Source of the DNA: Pyronema omphalodes | Lineage: Eukaryota; Ascomycota; Pezizomycetes; Pezizales; Pyronemataceae | Assembly (NCBI GenBank): GCA_024516155.1 | Contig: JAJJXM010000057.1 | Coordinates: forward strand, 1 to 64,000 | DNA: 64,000 nucleotides | Reading direction: 5' to 3' | In this document: one piece after another, positions 23,430-35,964 of the stretch | How the letters are laid out: each line of letters starts with the position of its first letter | Position numbering within the stretch: position 1 is the stretch's first letter | The notes under the pieces: generated by a model | Told to the model about the DNA's origin: nothing | What the model saw: the letters and a program-made list of their open reading frames with translations, nothing else | Database searches by the model: none | Position numbers and translations under genes: made by a program

Positions 23430-24847
23430 ATGCCCGGGCAACCTGAATTATTGCATCTCCCCGCAGAGTTACTGCAGCAGATTGTCAAATACGTAGGTTC
23501 ACTTTTCTTCAGATCAATGATACTGCGCAGAGAAGCACACTAATCAAATGATTGCATGTGCAGCTTGATCCGGAAGACCACTCTGTCTTGCGTCGAACAT
23601 GCTGGACAACTCGTGTATTCGTGCTCCCATATGTTTTTCGAACCGTCAACCTCAATTTCCTCCTGGACGACTGTGTTCAACGGCAATTTCAGTGTCTAGC
23701 GGCAGAAAATGGAATTAGCCGTACAGCTGTCAAAGCGTACACTCGTGAGCTCTGTGTAATTGCACCCTGTTGGCCTGCTGGACGCCCATATTCACTGTTT
23801 TCACCTGAGAAAGCATTATCTGCATTTCAGGGAATTGAAAGTGTGAAGTATGTTCAACAGTCAGTCCAAAGCATAAAGATCTGTTTGTGCTGATATAGGA
23901 CATGCAGGATTATTAACTACGACGTTCGCAGCAGCGCATATGACACAATCGTTCCGGTTCTCGAATACCTTGCGTCATTAAAGACCTTGCGCAGCGTCAA
24001 AATCGTTCTGAGAAAGATTCTGCGTGGCTCATCATCACGGCATATCTATTCTTGTCAGCCAGATTTGACTATAACAACTGATTCAAGGATTGAGAACCCT
24101 TTCATTGGCCTTCTTGGTGGACCCTCAGCAATTACCAGACTTACGCTCGACGGACGGGCGTTTGACCGTCGATGTTTGCCACAGTTAGGGTGGTTCTTCA
24201 GAAACGTAATTCCATTGAAACTACATGCCTTGGACCTCCATGGTTGGGACTTCGACGCTGCCGGTATTGAAAGCCTCCTGCCTCATTTGACACACCTTCG
24301 TGAGCTCAGGATAGAGGTCCATCTCAGAAACACCGAAATACTATGGCCAGCACTAGAAACCGCAAAAATCAAGCTGGAAGTCCTTCACGCAAATAGACAA
24401 ACGTCGCCACAACTGCTTCAATACCTCTCCTCATTCTCTGGGCTGCAGAAGTTAACAATGTCCCGCGGCTTTGATTGCCAAGACTGTAGCTCCACCGACA
24501 TCGCAGTTGCCATCAGGACACATGCACGTAGCTTGCGAGAATTGCAAGTCATGGATAGAACACATGATCAGTGGCTTTATGGCGACGAGATTGCAGATGC
24601 TCTCCGGCAGTGCATCATGCTACAAACGCTGACAGTTGCTGTTACGGATGACCGTGAAGTATGTATCACTCTTCCACTCATTAGAACTTCATTAGCTAAC
24701 ATCAATGTACAGATGGAACTGTTCCGTCTGGCATCCTCTCTTCCGAACTTAAAGAGTCTAAACTTTGAGCCGCTGACCCCGAAGAAATCAGCATTGAACA
24801 AGCACAATCAGCGATGTCTTTTCACACGGAACTATTTCGCATCCTAA
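23430..24847 (+). CDS. F-box/leucine-rich-repeat-like protein, paralog D (short form)
   Basis: Predicted F-box-type SCF adaptor of 410 aa from exons 23430-23492, 23564-23847, 23908-24658 and 24713-24847 (introns 71, 60 and 54 nt). The F-box-like motif LLHLPAELLQQIV is in exon 1, followed by LRRTCWTTR. The LRR-like part is closest to B (shared HLTHLRELRIEV). The third intron (24659-24712) has GTATGT, GCTAAC and TACAG and is again 3n and open. The last exon is only 45 codons and ends without the acidic tail of B and C, so the C-terminus looks truncated, although the stop lies in otherwise normal sequence. Confidence 0.83.
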
Positions 24848-25993
24848 ACGCGAGCCGTTTGCGATAGATCGACTTCGACTATTTGTTTTTGTGGTGATTA
24901 TGGGAAACAAAGTATAGGGAGCATGATGGATAGTGAAATTCATGTGGATAACGAGCTTTTTCATAGCGGTGCGGCACTGGACGATGTGAAAGCACACAAT
25001 AGTGATGATTTAGTATAGGTGGATAACTGGGATTGTGATTACTAAGAAGTAGCAGAAGACTGTGAGCAGAGTGTGGCAGGGAAATATAGAACCGAAATTA
25101 CGAAGAGAAGAAGCAGGTGTAGGACGACAATCGCATGAACAAGGGAGCACTGCGAGCATCTTGAAAGTCTCATCGGTGTAGCTTGCCCTATGAGCTTATA
25201 CAAGATTCAAGAAAGCAAAAATAAAAGTAAAACATTAAATCAAACAAATATAAAACAAGACAACAAAAATAACAGAAAACAAAATCAACCATGCACTGTC
25301 ATTGCATTGTTGATTTTCCCTCATGTGATTACGTCACAATACAATCTTACCTTCTCCCAGGCTTAAACTCGTCATACTGGAGGACTTCCCATCGCTCTAT
25401 AGCAACGGACGTGAGAGTCCATTTAACCACAAAAAAATATTTTCTATAGAACGCGAATAGAGCACTAGGATAGACAGGGGGGTCCGTACCCCCCTGTCTA
25501 TTCAGATTTTCTATTGCTATCGAATAGATGAAGTTGAGGTTGTTCTATCCAACCCCAATAGAGCGATGGGAAGTCCTCCACTAGTAATAATTCATGCATC
25601 AGGCAGCTTATGGGTTTTGAAACAGCTATTTGGGTACTACCAATGCCAGAAAGCCCATCAATGCGGACGTCAATGCACCACAAAGCCCTCACTAATCCAC
25701 GCTTATTCCAAGCTATTCTGCAAAAACTGAAATTGGCCAAAGATTATGATTCATCACAAACCACAAACAATACGTGTTTATCAAGTATCGCTATAATACT
25801 TCAACCCAAACAATGATCAACGCAAGGATACTCCAGCGCTGATAAAAGTGTCACGTAATACCCAATTTCAGAGGGAGGTCTTCTTCGACTGCTATCTTCC
25901 TATGCTCTGTTAGAAACACCGAACTTTCATCTTACTGTACATGTTTGCAGTCAGGTTTGAAGTGAACCAATACGAGCAGCAGGAGAATCTTTA
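24848..25993. other. Intergenic region containing a MITE
   Basis: No gene supported outside the MITE at 25379-25579. An AAAA-rich stretch lies at about 25210-25290. Confidence 0.6.
25379..25579. mobile_element. 201-bp MITE with 22-bp terminal inverted repeats
   Basis: Perfect 22-bp inverted ends: GGAGGACTTCCCATCGCTC+TAT at 25379-25400 and its complement at 25558-25579, flanked on both sides by ACT (3-bp target duplication candidate). The centre (25471-25500) is a near-perfect hairpin. There is no coding capacity, so it must be non-autonomous. A 3-bp duplication would suit PIF/Harbinger or CACTA-type transposases, but the superfamily is not established. Confidence 0.75.
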
Positions 25994-26256
25994 ATGTTAC
26001 CGTGCCTGCAACATGAATTCTGGGATATTTGTTTACACCCTGCCTTTGGGATCCACATCAGTCCTGAACAAACGGGATTGCTGTTTTCCCTTCACGTATG
26101 TACGTCAAATCAATGATATTCTCTCATTCCAATAATGCATATTTCCTCTTTTTGTCCCAGTTTAATGAGACTCATGAGAGCTTTCCAGACGATTTTGTAC
26201 AGTATAAGTATTGGGGATATTATTCAGCACACGTCATGAGCGATGCAGGAAAATAA
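25994..26256 (+). CDS. Short two-exon gene candidate, 65 aa, unknown
   Basis: Exon 25994-26095 (34 codons), a 65-nt intron 26096-26160 (GTATGT donor, CCCAG acceptor) and exon 26161-26256 give a 65-aa reading frame. Composition looks like real protein (segments HEFWDICLHPAFGIHI and FNETHESFPDDFVQ), with many aromatics and no low complexity. No signal peptide, membrane segment or known family is seen. It may be the 3' end of a larger decayed gene, because the same frame is closed by a TGA only about 50 bp upstream of the ATG. Confidence 0.4.
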
Positions 26257-26624
26257 TAGATCTCCTAGCCATGGATGCGGTTTCTTTTTCTGTATCCATA
26301 GCGCGGAAAGATGATTTCGGTCAGCATACATTCCAGTTTATTCGAATTGTTGGCCACGGGTTATGCCTTTTAGTACTCCATATGTAAACATTTTGTCTTG
26401 ACGATGTCCTAGCTAGGAAGAGAATCCTTCACCCGGAAGTGGGAACTTTTATCATCGTCATATGTCTGACCGCCGATGATCATTTTTGCCAGCTGAAAAA
26501 GGAGTCTTATATCATTCAGAAGTTAAACGAGGTGTTTTGTTCTTAGTGATATATTTCACTATTTTTTTCCGGTGTCTATGCTGTTTTCCTTTTTCCTTTT
26601 TTGTTCGTTGTTCTTATGCAAACC

Positions 26625-26790
26625 AGGTGGATATCAGGGGTTTTAGGTGATCCGGGGTTGCTCATCAGGTAGTTAAAATCACGACTGGTATTGGGTGTTT
26701 TTTTGTATTTTCCTGCATCGGCCTTTTCAGCCTCGGCCAGCGTATGATTCAATGAAGAAATAAATCATTCACAAGTTCAGTTCAAATAAC
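26625..26790 (+). repeat. Dispersed repeat R3, copy 1
   Basis: Shares, in order, GGTGTTT, TTTTCCTGCAT, GGCCTTTT, GCCTCGG and CAGCxTATGATTCAAT with 46495-46640. The right end also matches 53318-53370 inverted. Possible non-autonomous element end; family unknown. Confidence 0.6.
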
Positions 26791-26909
26791 TGTACTTGAT
26801 AGTGGTTCAAAGCGTTACAACTAATTTAGCGCTGACCAGAAACTTGTGTGTTACTAATCAGCCCAAAGAATACTTACCGACATACGGGTATATGTACAAC
26901 TAATATTCT

Positions 26910-27322
26910 ATACCTTCAATTCAAACCTTATCGCAAATCGTCCAAGAGTACAACAACCCTAACCTCGGCAGTCTTGACATTAGCCTTCACCATGTTAATC
27001 CTGGGATCAATCATCACGAAGTTCCCACTTCCTGCAACCCCGCTACTATTACATACCTGGAGCTTTCAGACTTCGAAACCCCGTAGGAGTTCAACCGGAA
27101 TCCCAGAAAACTATCGCCAATTGGACTCAAGAATAGGCGCAGTCATATAAGTATGCTCACTGGCCTCTAAAGGTCAATGTTCCGGACTCTGCAGAGGTCT
27201 TGACAAATTGTACGTATCACAACATATTTGGAAAAAGAATTCATGAGTCAAGGAATGCTGCAAAACAAATAGCCGCTGTGGTAAACAAATCACTTTTCAT
27301 AAGGACGATTGATGGATGGTGA
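26910..27322 (+). pseudogene. Decayed protein-coding gene, family not recognised
   Basis: A protein-like frame runs 26910-27083 (segments VQEYNNPNLGSLDIS and PATITYLELSDFETP). A one-base shift at about 27083 moves it into a second frame (GVQPESQKTIANW), which crosses an in-frame TAG at 27134-27136 and continues (AHWPLKVNVPDSAEV) to a TGA at 27320-27322. Codon-like composition persists across both lesions, as expected of a recent pseudogene. I do not recognise the family. An alternative is splicing around the lesions, but no donor/acceptor pair keeps frame. Confidence 0.45.
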
Positions 27323-30252
27323 TGAAGAGATGTGGAGAACTTCAGAATGTCTATACAGAAACCACAACTGTAAAGTTAATATTAAAACAACAAAACTTAG
27401 AATGAATATTAAGTCCTCCCTCTATTGTCTGTGTGACCGTCAACGTGCATCTAGAAGTGGTGTGTGATTTCTGCAACAATCGACGCTAAAATGATACCGT
27501 TGTTTCGGGTTAGTCAAGTGGGTTGAGGAGAGTCGACCACCTTCAGCGAAAAACAGATGGGTAGCGCAAGATACACAGCCATGAATTGTTCAGCCCTCAT
27601 TGATGTTGCAGAACTTAGCCATGACATTCTGGTTCTCGCCATGTTCCTTGTGTACATGATTTGCGTCAGATCTCACATGAGCCATCGACTGTTTAGTCAG
27701 GCTTAGAGAACATATCACTAGATGCTGTATCTTAGTTTCAAGCAATCACCAGCCAAATCATGTATAGTACCGTATACCTACAGGCGTTGCAATGTTGGGC
27801 GATTAGGCGATATCAGCGTTGTTGCCATTGTAACCGCGCTTAAGATACTCGCGCAATGAATCGCAACGATAGTTTGGGAACGGATGTCAGAATACAGCCA
27901 TGCCAAAAAACTTAATGCTCGGGTTACGTATTGTATAAAATTAAACGGGGGCTTAGAACAATATTTTACGGAGGGGGGGCGGGGGGTGGGGGTGGGGCGG
28001 CTAAAATATGTGGTTTTGGGGCAATCACACGGAGCTGTATTATACATGATCGCTAGTCTCAGTCACTATATTATACTTCCTTTATACACTCTATGCAGCG
28101 GAGGACAACACCATATTCATTGATAGCCAAACATTCAGCGATACTAGCAGACGTATTTCTAGTCATTCCTCTCTTACACATTTTTTCCGTTATCCGCCAT
28201 GCTAAATTTAAGGAGCATCATATATCACTCGAACCGCGTTGACTTCCCACGTTCACAAGGTTTCGGACGTAATTCCACTTTATTATTCACATGATAGTGC
28301 CTCTCCATGCAGTATCCTCCTTGAGGGGTACTAATTTCTCAGGTTCCTTGGATTTATATTTACTTATCCATACTATTCCATAATTTGGTGTCGGATTACT
28401 GGCAGGGAAGTGGGTCCAAGTATTGTAGGTATGGAGCTATGCGCCGATAGCCGCGCGTGTGTGCAGAGGGAAAAGCTGCCGCGCAACAAAACCGGGAATA
28501 GATATTAAGTGCTGTTTTTCAATCACGTGGAAACATTCCTGGGCAATGGAAACGGCCGATCACAGATGATCCTGTGTATGGTTTCGGCATGAACAGCATA
28601 ATAGCCCTCCATTTCAACCTCTCGTTATGAATACAAAGAATGGATTACAAATTACTTCCTCCAGAGAGATGCACTTTACCTGTCGGGACACTCCAAAGAA
28701 GACGGAACGCCATACAGGCTTTTAATGATTTTCTTATTGTCTTCTCATAATCCAGTATTTCTCTACTATTTATTTCTTCGTCTTTGGTCAGTCTCATTTC
28801 ATCAAACTGGTAATTGGAAACGTAAGCGAGAGCTCGAAGCTCAGACCTGCTCTAGGCCTTCATCATGAGTTCCCACCATGGATTAAGATACTCCTCATTG
28901 CGGTGAGAGATGCGAATGCATAGGGAATCTAACAAGACTTCAAAAGTGGTTTCGGGTGCTCTGTCGAATATATCGCTGAAGCGCAGAGCCAAACAGCAGC
29001 TCCATGCCGGCTTCAGCAAGCTGGTAAAATAATGATACTGTTCTTACACTGGTCGTGTCACATCATCATTTCTTTCTGACACACCAGTTATTCATTGATA
29101 AATTCTCCGCACATTGCCGATGGAGTATACTATGTTCTTAACTTCAGAAACCTCGGGAAAGCTATTTAAATACCCCAATCAAAATTTGTCGCCTGGTAAC
29201 CGTGCTATAACATCATTGGATCGTCTCAATGATGCACACATTTTCCCTGTAGCACATTGTACGGTTTAGGTGCTGTATCAATATAACCAATGGATAGATA
29301 GCTATACAGAGACATTACCGGTTATTATCGAAGATTGGCATAAAATATAACAATGTGTAGTGCAGCCCCATCATGCCGAACCAATGTACTTCATCTGTCG
29401 GGGTAGCCGTAAATTCGGCATACACCCGTGAGCTGTAAGCCCCTTTATAAAGTCTTATGATATCCTTTGCTTTTGAATAACGGTCCTGCAGGAGTTCAAC
29501 TGAAAATGTTTGAGTTGGTGGGAAATGTTATAAGGCAGGTTACGACGGTATAAAACTACTTCATATAATTCACTTAGTCATGAATGTGATACCGAAGCAT
29601 GACTCTGTGTATTCTTGGCCTGATTATTCATCATGACAATAGCAGTGAGTTTCTGATTCTAGAATAATCAGTTGAAGATTTACGGTTCCTTCAGGGGCCC
29701 AGAATTTAACCTTGGCCCGGCACCACGGAAGGCTGAAATGCTTCGATCGGCCATTATAGTATCGAATATTTGTGCGCCGATGGCCGGTAATCTTAAGATT
29801 CCTAGGATCGCGGTTTATGCAACGGATCTAATGGCTTATTGGTATTATTCCAGGCACAGACCCGTCCAAGGGACACATCAGCTCATGTCCAGGCGGATAG
29901 GTGCAGCATTGACGGTCAGGTCCCCCACTGTGCACCCACCGTGCAGTGTAATCCCTCCACTGGTTGTTTCGCTCCACACTATCAGTGCTATGCCTTTTTG
30001 CTCCCAAGGCATGTACGACAATCATTGGCCGCAAGGAGAACGAAAACGAGTTAAGGTTATTAAACGAAAATCCGGGATGTCCAAGAAAGTGGTGATTGGA
30101 CTCGGGTTGGGGTGGAAGTGGAAGAAGCAGACAACCCCTAGTCAGATACCTGAATTTCCCAGAACTAGCCATTCTTTCTCCATCTCCGTTGTCGGCTCCT
30201 CTCCATCACCAACACTTCTGTCACAGCCACTCACAGGATCCCGTGTCGCAGG
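27323..30252. other. Gene-poor stretch
   Basis: No supported gene. A G-rich run lies at 27971-27998. A short protein-like stretch near 28931-29030 (NKTSKVVSGALSNIS) ends in a stop and has no partner exon I can find. An open frame of 194 codons at 29672-30256 immediately precedes the next gene but looks like non-coding upstream sequence. Confidence 0.5.
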
Positions 30253-31455
30253 ATGAAAGTCGGCCGTCCATCCTCAGCTCTCTATGCGGCCCTTTTGCTG
30301 TTCTCGAGTACAGTAATTGGCTCAACAGTGAACAGCATTACATCGCATGGACAAAACCTATCCGCATCATTAGCGAGGCGCGCCGACCAAGGACCGACGA
30401 TTGAATGTGACGCGGCTTTTTGTATCAAGAACGCGGGGACGAAATGTACCTGTGGCTGGTACTGGTATGTGTTACAGACACCTTATGACCAATTTTCCGT
30501 GTTCACGTTGACTGAATTTCGTAAATGTAGTTATCCAGAAGATTCGTCGCCTATCGGGGAAATTTGTGTCAACTTTCCGAGAACTAAAACTGTGACTGTC
30601 GGCGTCATTTTGACCATCAGCAAAGTCCTGTCAGAAACGCGGATTATTACAGAGGTTGTTACTACAACAGAGCAGGTTTTAACAAAAACAATTACTGCCA
30701 GTCCCAGTGGGATTGATGTTGGAGTTCCCGGGAAGGTCAGAAGACAGCTAGAATCCAATGTTACACCGCCTGCCTCTATATTCTATCGTTACGTAACCGT
30801 GACAGAGGTATCTAGCAGCACAACTGAGCAGATTTTACAAACGACTGTTGAGAGTACAACAACTTCTACCATCACCATTGCCGAAATCACCGGCACTGTA
30901 TTCACGACTGTCACTTCCGGCCCTACACAGCAACCCTCCACTGGCACTGACCAAAATAACCAGGATAACATCCCAGTCATCATAGGTGCGTCCATTGGTG
31001 GTGCTGGTTGTATTGCTCTGATAGCGAGTTTGGCGCTCTTTTGGCGATCTCGCAATCGTAAACACGTAGCAGCAGACGCCTCGTCCAAGGCGCTTATGCA
31101 AAGCAGCACTCCAAATTCCGAGCTTCCGGGTATGTACTTTCCTGCTCTCTAGGCATTTTTTTATCCTTGAGTATTATAGAGCATAGTGTGCTGATGAATT
31201 AATACAGCAATTGGTTCAACCGCACGCCCATACGTGTCAACTGGCCTCACGGGATTTACCTATGTTAAAGATCCTGCAGACCTCGACAACAATAATGGAC
31301 CACACTCACCCAGTCTGTCATCTCCCGCTGATAACGTTGCATCTTTTTCTGAATTAGATATGAATCACATCTCTGAATTACCTGGATCAGAGATACCGCA
31401 TAGATCTGTCAGAAACAGTGCTGCCAGTGGTCATATTGCTACAAAATACACGTAG
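30253..31455 (+). CDS. Secreted/single-pass membrane protein with Ser/Thr-rich stalk
   Basis: Predicted surface protein of 374 aa. Exons 30253-31129 and 31208-31455 flank a 78-nt intron (GTATGT donor, TACAG acceptor). Residues 1-24 form a signal peptide with hydrophobic core ALYAALLLFSSTVIG. A Cys-containing segment follows (CDAAFCIKNAGTKCTC, near residues 51-66), then a long Thr/Ser-rich stalk with repeated TTTE/TVTE units. One transmembrane helix (IPVIIGASIGGAGCIALIA, about residues 239-262) is followed by RSRNRKH, giving a cytoplasmic tail by the positive-inside rule. The architecture resembles fungal Mid2/WSC-type wall sensors, but no WSC domain is visible, so function stays unassigned. 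Confidence 0.8.
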
Positions 31456-33092
31456 AATATACCTAAATATGCATAGCACACTGTGCTATGATGGATGACG
31501 AGAAATCTGCATAGGAGCGTTAATTGGGCAATCCGAACTTTGTTGTATGATATTAGTCATTTTTTGTATCTTTTGTTTTCTACTACACCACTGATTAGGG
31601 CACAATCATGTTTTAACATCTCTATAAGATATCCATACGACTGTAGCTAATAGTAATTCATGGCTGGCGGTATATCTGCGATAGTGGAATCGAGGTGAGG
31701 CACAAGGCACCATAAACGGCACGGGTATGATAATGCAAGATCCTACAGTGGTTGAGGTAGCGACGTTTGCTGGCATGCAAATTCGTTATATCTGTTATTG
31801 CCCAACGAGAGGAAACGGTATTGTTCCGTGCAACATATTATCTTCTCAAGTTCGCATTTATTTCGGCATAATACATTAAGCAAACGTACGGTGGTGATAT
31901 ACCATGAGTGATATGGGGTGACTTGGCACATTTACATCGTTGAATGAGTGTCATCAATCATTGGTTGGCTGAAAGTATCACAAACGAGGCTTCGGAAAGC
32001 TACATCGAAAAGACAATGAATCATACTCTACACGTATAGGCTTTATCTGGAGAATTAGAATACGCGAGACTAGAATGCCCACGTGACGATGCGTCAATAA
32101 TCATGATTTATGTACTAGCCGTAGTCTGGATGCAATATCAGTCAGAATTTGGAGCAATGAAGTTAAGTTAATAATATGGGGGGATGTTTTGCTCGTTCAT
32201 TCTAAATTTCGGGAAGGGAGCACAAGATCTTTGCGTCCCTCAAGAGAAGGCTGGCATTACGTTACTCAATATCTGCGACATCGTTGATTAATCATTGATG
32301 TTTTGGATTGAATCATCTCACGAGCCTTTTGCATTATTTCGTTTGCTCAGAAGATACCGGTGAAGAAAAACATAGTACAGTACATAGTGTAGAAAACGGC
32401 AGCGTGCGTGAACCCATGAAGCGGCCCGTATAAATACACCTAACACACCGAAAGCACGTGTTCTCATGAAGTAAGAAAGTCCGTATGGACCGGCTTTCTG
32501 AATATGGACTGAATCACGCGGGCTGAAGAATATTCACCTCGTATTCAAACGGACGTGCGGAACTATATGTATCATAAGATCCCCGAGCCCCTCTTCGTAT
32601 CATTTTTCATCCCAGCTTCCTATATACAAAGAACATCCATCGGACAGATTTTGGGCCAATACAAGCTAGACATTTAAACTCACGCCTTCAGAAACCACCG
32701 TCCGGTTCAACTCTGACCTTATTATCCAAATCCAGGGGCCGGCAAAAACACCGTCAGGGGGTAATGGGGTGTTTCAGGTGTGGAGGAATGAATTTATATT
32801 CGCTGGCAGTCTTAAAGATGCTCCGATTATGAGTGGTCTGTGGTCGTGGACACTATAGAGATTTGGAATGGTAAATCGGCGAATCTATTTTGAGGCTTAA
32901 GAGAAATCGGCTAGTCGGAGGACGACGAGATGAAAAGACTGCAAAAACTGAAGTGATGGGCCATGTTTACTGCTTACAATGTTATGTAAGTCACTCGAAC
33001 TTTATTTTCAGTAGTCGGGTGCCGGTTTATATGCATTTTGATACTAAACATCCTCCTTTACTGGGAAATATTCAGAATTAGGCTGCCCATAG

Positions 33093-33269
33093 ATGGAAGT
33101 GGATGACACCGACTTCATCAGGGTAAATCGGCAATTGGCTCCGGTGCAGTTCAACCCTGAAGCATCTTCCACCAACTCCATCTGGGCCATGGAAATATCG
33201 TCAACTCACGTTTCGAAACAGCCCTGCCCTAAAAAGCGAGCAGTTACCGGTCGCCGACGTCGCCGTTAA
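33093..33269 (+). CDS. Small ORF candidate, 58 aa, basic C-terminus
   Basis: ATG at 33093 to TAA at 33267 encodes 58 residues with a non-biased N-terminal half and a strongly basic end (PKKRAVTGRRRRR), which could act as a nuclear or RNA-binding signal. The same frame continues open for about 45 codons after the TAA, so it may be a broken larger gene. A minus-strand frame begins just beyond it. No family recognised. Confidence 0.25.
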   Translation: MEVDDTDFIRVNRQLAPVQFNPEASSTNSIWAMEISSTHVSKQPCPKKRAVTGRRRRR

Positions 33270-34209
33270 GTCCGAATTCAAGTGTTACTGCCGGTGAGGA
33301 ATCCCGAAAAAGAATTCGTGTTGTCCCCATGCAACTACCGTCGATATCAGCGCGATTCCTGTTCGCCACTGCCGATCCTCGACATAATCCTTCCATCTAA
33401 AATTCATTTGAATTGATGTCACCACCATATTGTACGACTGTATGCCGCTGACAAAGCGGAAACTGTCAAACTGGTTCCTGAGTAAGTAGCTCCGCCCCAA
33501 TCTTTAATGCGACGTATTAGCCACCCCCGGTTTTAACCAGGACTGCGGTACTTTTTTTTTTAGAACTGTCATGGTATTTTCCACGTGTTGGAAGCCTTGT
33601 CGCTTACCTTAAGTCGATATCTGGAGAATCCCAATCCTTTCGTTTCGGGATTTCTAGTCACCACGCGAGGATTGTCCTTCCGTCACGACATCGCAGGTTA
33701 TTTCTGCAGCAAAATGTGGCGCAGTCAACGTAGGCGTCTGCATGTTTATGCATGCTAAATCCGACCTTATGCATACAAAAATTCTCACCAAATGTCATAT
33801 CATTTTTGGTTTCCTTGAATTTGACGTCTCTCTGGACTGACGCGTTGAAGATTTCGCATGTCTTGCAACATCGATTTCGCGCAAGACGTTCGGCTCCGGC
33901 CTAAGAGCGACGCGTCCGGGCTTCGATGCAAGGAAGCTCTGCCGCATGAACTGCATTCATCGACCGGGGATTCATCGGACATAATTAACGACCTTCAAGG
34001 GACCAGTACTGGTACCCGGTGGACGAGTATGACCCCGTACCTGTAGGAATGTCGTTTCGCATGAATCCTCACTCCTGCTCGTCCCACTAACTTCATTCTG
34101 CTGCGCATATTCCTTGCGTAGATCATGGGACCAGCTACCGGTAGACGATAGAAAGATTACCGCGAGCTACCATCGGTATATTTTTATCTTCTAAGCGTCA
34201 GAGCGGCTA

Positions 34210-34619
34210 TTGGGGGATGGCAATGTCGTGCACCAAGTTTGTGGAACCGCCCACTCCCCGCTACGACGAATCGGAGCTTTATTGCCCGTGCGCGTTATGG
34301 ACCAACTTTCCCATCTGCAGTCCTGTCTGCAGCGAAAGTATGGACGGAGCCCCGGGAATGATCACAAGAATCACAGACTTCCAAAGTGTAAAATGCACAA
34401 CATGAAGACTCTTCCCATCATCCACCCTGGACGCTGTATCAGTGATCGCGTGAGTCTGCTAGTGGGGGTCGGACTTTGCTTGATTTACTTTGACCTTACT
34501 GTTACTAATTATTGGTTAGGTCCGGAGACACCCCAGCTCTCCGACAAGCCTTGATATGAATTACTGGTAAAACTTGCAAGGCTGATTTCCGACGGCGGAA
34601 CTGGGAGAACCATGTTCGC
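34210..34619 (+). pseudogene. Possible spliced gene fragment, unknown
   Basis: A frame open from about 34200 reaches a good donor (CGC|GTGAGT, 34449-34454), then a TTACTAAT branch site and a GGTTAG acceptor about 70 bp on. The frame is kept into a short exon ending in TAA (PTSLDMNYW end, near 34570). A Met at 34291 could start it. No family is recognised, and no good upstream exon was found, so this is a fragment at best. Confidence 0.25.
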
Positions 34620-35964
34620 CGGACACTTCAGAGATACACAATCCGCTGCCGCAGGTACAGAGCTGGTACTTTCTAGAGAGATATCTCTGCAGCCGAAGCT
34701 TTTGCAGTGGTATGCTACTGCCTACGTACCGCTGACAACTTGGTGTACGAACAAATTACGCGCAACTACTAGCTCTGTGGCTATTCGGAACCGCCTTCCC
34801 ATCGATAGAAGGTCTTCTTGAGTAGTAGAGAGATGGCAAGCTGATGAGAACTCACTTCCATATAAAAAACGAAATTTTAAGCTTCTGAGAATTTCCCAAT
34901 ATGTGCGATTGATTGGCAATGCTATATGTTCAATTTGGGAGTGGACGACCCACTTGATTATGCCAGTACTCTGTGTCGAACAGAGCCGAAAGGTTGGGGG
35001 TCAAAGGTACACTACTAGTGCTCGATCGATGAGATTTACATTGGCGAGATTAAGGGAAGAACGCCTCGGTGGAAAATCGATGTTTCCGAAGTGACAGATG
35101 ACGGAACACCTAGCCTCCCTGGACCCTTGCTGAGAATGGAATGAGGCTGGGTTCTCAATTATGGTCAACACCACCATCAATGACCATGTAACGGATCAAC
35201 CTCCAAACAAGCTAGAAACCTAGCGTCCGTCGAGAACACAAGGTTCACAATCCTCGAAGCGGCCGGGCGTATGCAAGCGAGAAACAGGCATACCTCTAAT
35301 CCAAACACGATTATCACAGAGGGAATGAAAGATATATAATAGTGTCATGTTTCCTCGGATCAGGCAACAACAGACAGCACACCATCACACAATACAGCGA
35401 ACCAACTTAGAAGTCCAACTACGCTATCAGTACCTATCTCCGATTATAATAAGGACAATTCCTCTCTGCATCCTGTAACTGAAGCACAGCATACAATACT
35501 CAATCCCATCTCACCCATTATCTTTAAGGCTTCAATTACATCTCTCACCACCCTCTCACAAGACAATATCTGCTGTCCAACCTTTACGTCGGGTTTCAAA
35601 TACCTGTTCTGCAACTTTCAAAGTCTTGTCTCACTCTTGGGTTACGGACTTAGTTGAGAGTTACCAAACTTCTCCAATTCTAATTTCCAACGGCTTCGTC
35701 CTCCTACTTTGACTTTCTCTTTGCACTTGTTGTATTATCGGAGGCTACCATCTTTTAATTCGATACCTCATCCCCATCTCGTTTTCAGTAGTGTGCGTTC
35801 GGGCACAGTTCTCATCACACGCATTAACTCCTACACTTCTTAAAACGGTTGGCACCCCTCAATAAGGCGCCAGTGCTGGTTAAAGGTTTCAAATATTAAT
35901 AAGACGGTCCACAGAAGGAAGAATCGACTCAGCAACCTTAATTTATTCGATAGACAGCAAAATA

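Larger units (their letters stand above)
31456..35964. other. Gene-poor stretch with doubtful coding fragments
   Basis: Apart from the fragments at 33093-33269 and 34210-34619, I see no gene. Short frames elsewhere are unrecognised. CT-rich, A-rich sequence at about 35380-35790, with TATATAAT near 35335, precedes the zinc-finger gene and probably includes its promoter and leader. Confidence 0.5.

Noticed and set aside
29672..30256. 194-aa ORF upstream of the membrane-protein gene
   Set aside because: No family, biased composition, and overlaps the start of a well-supported gene in another phase.
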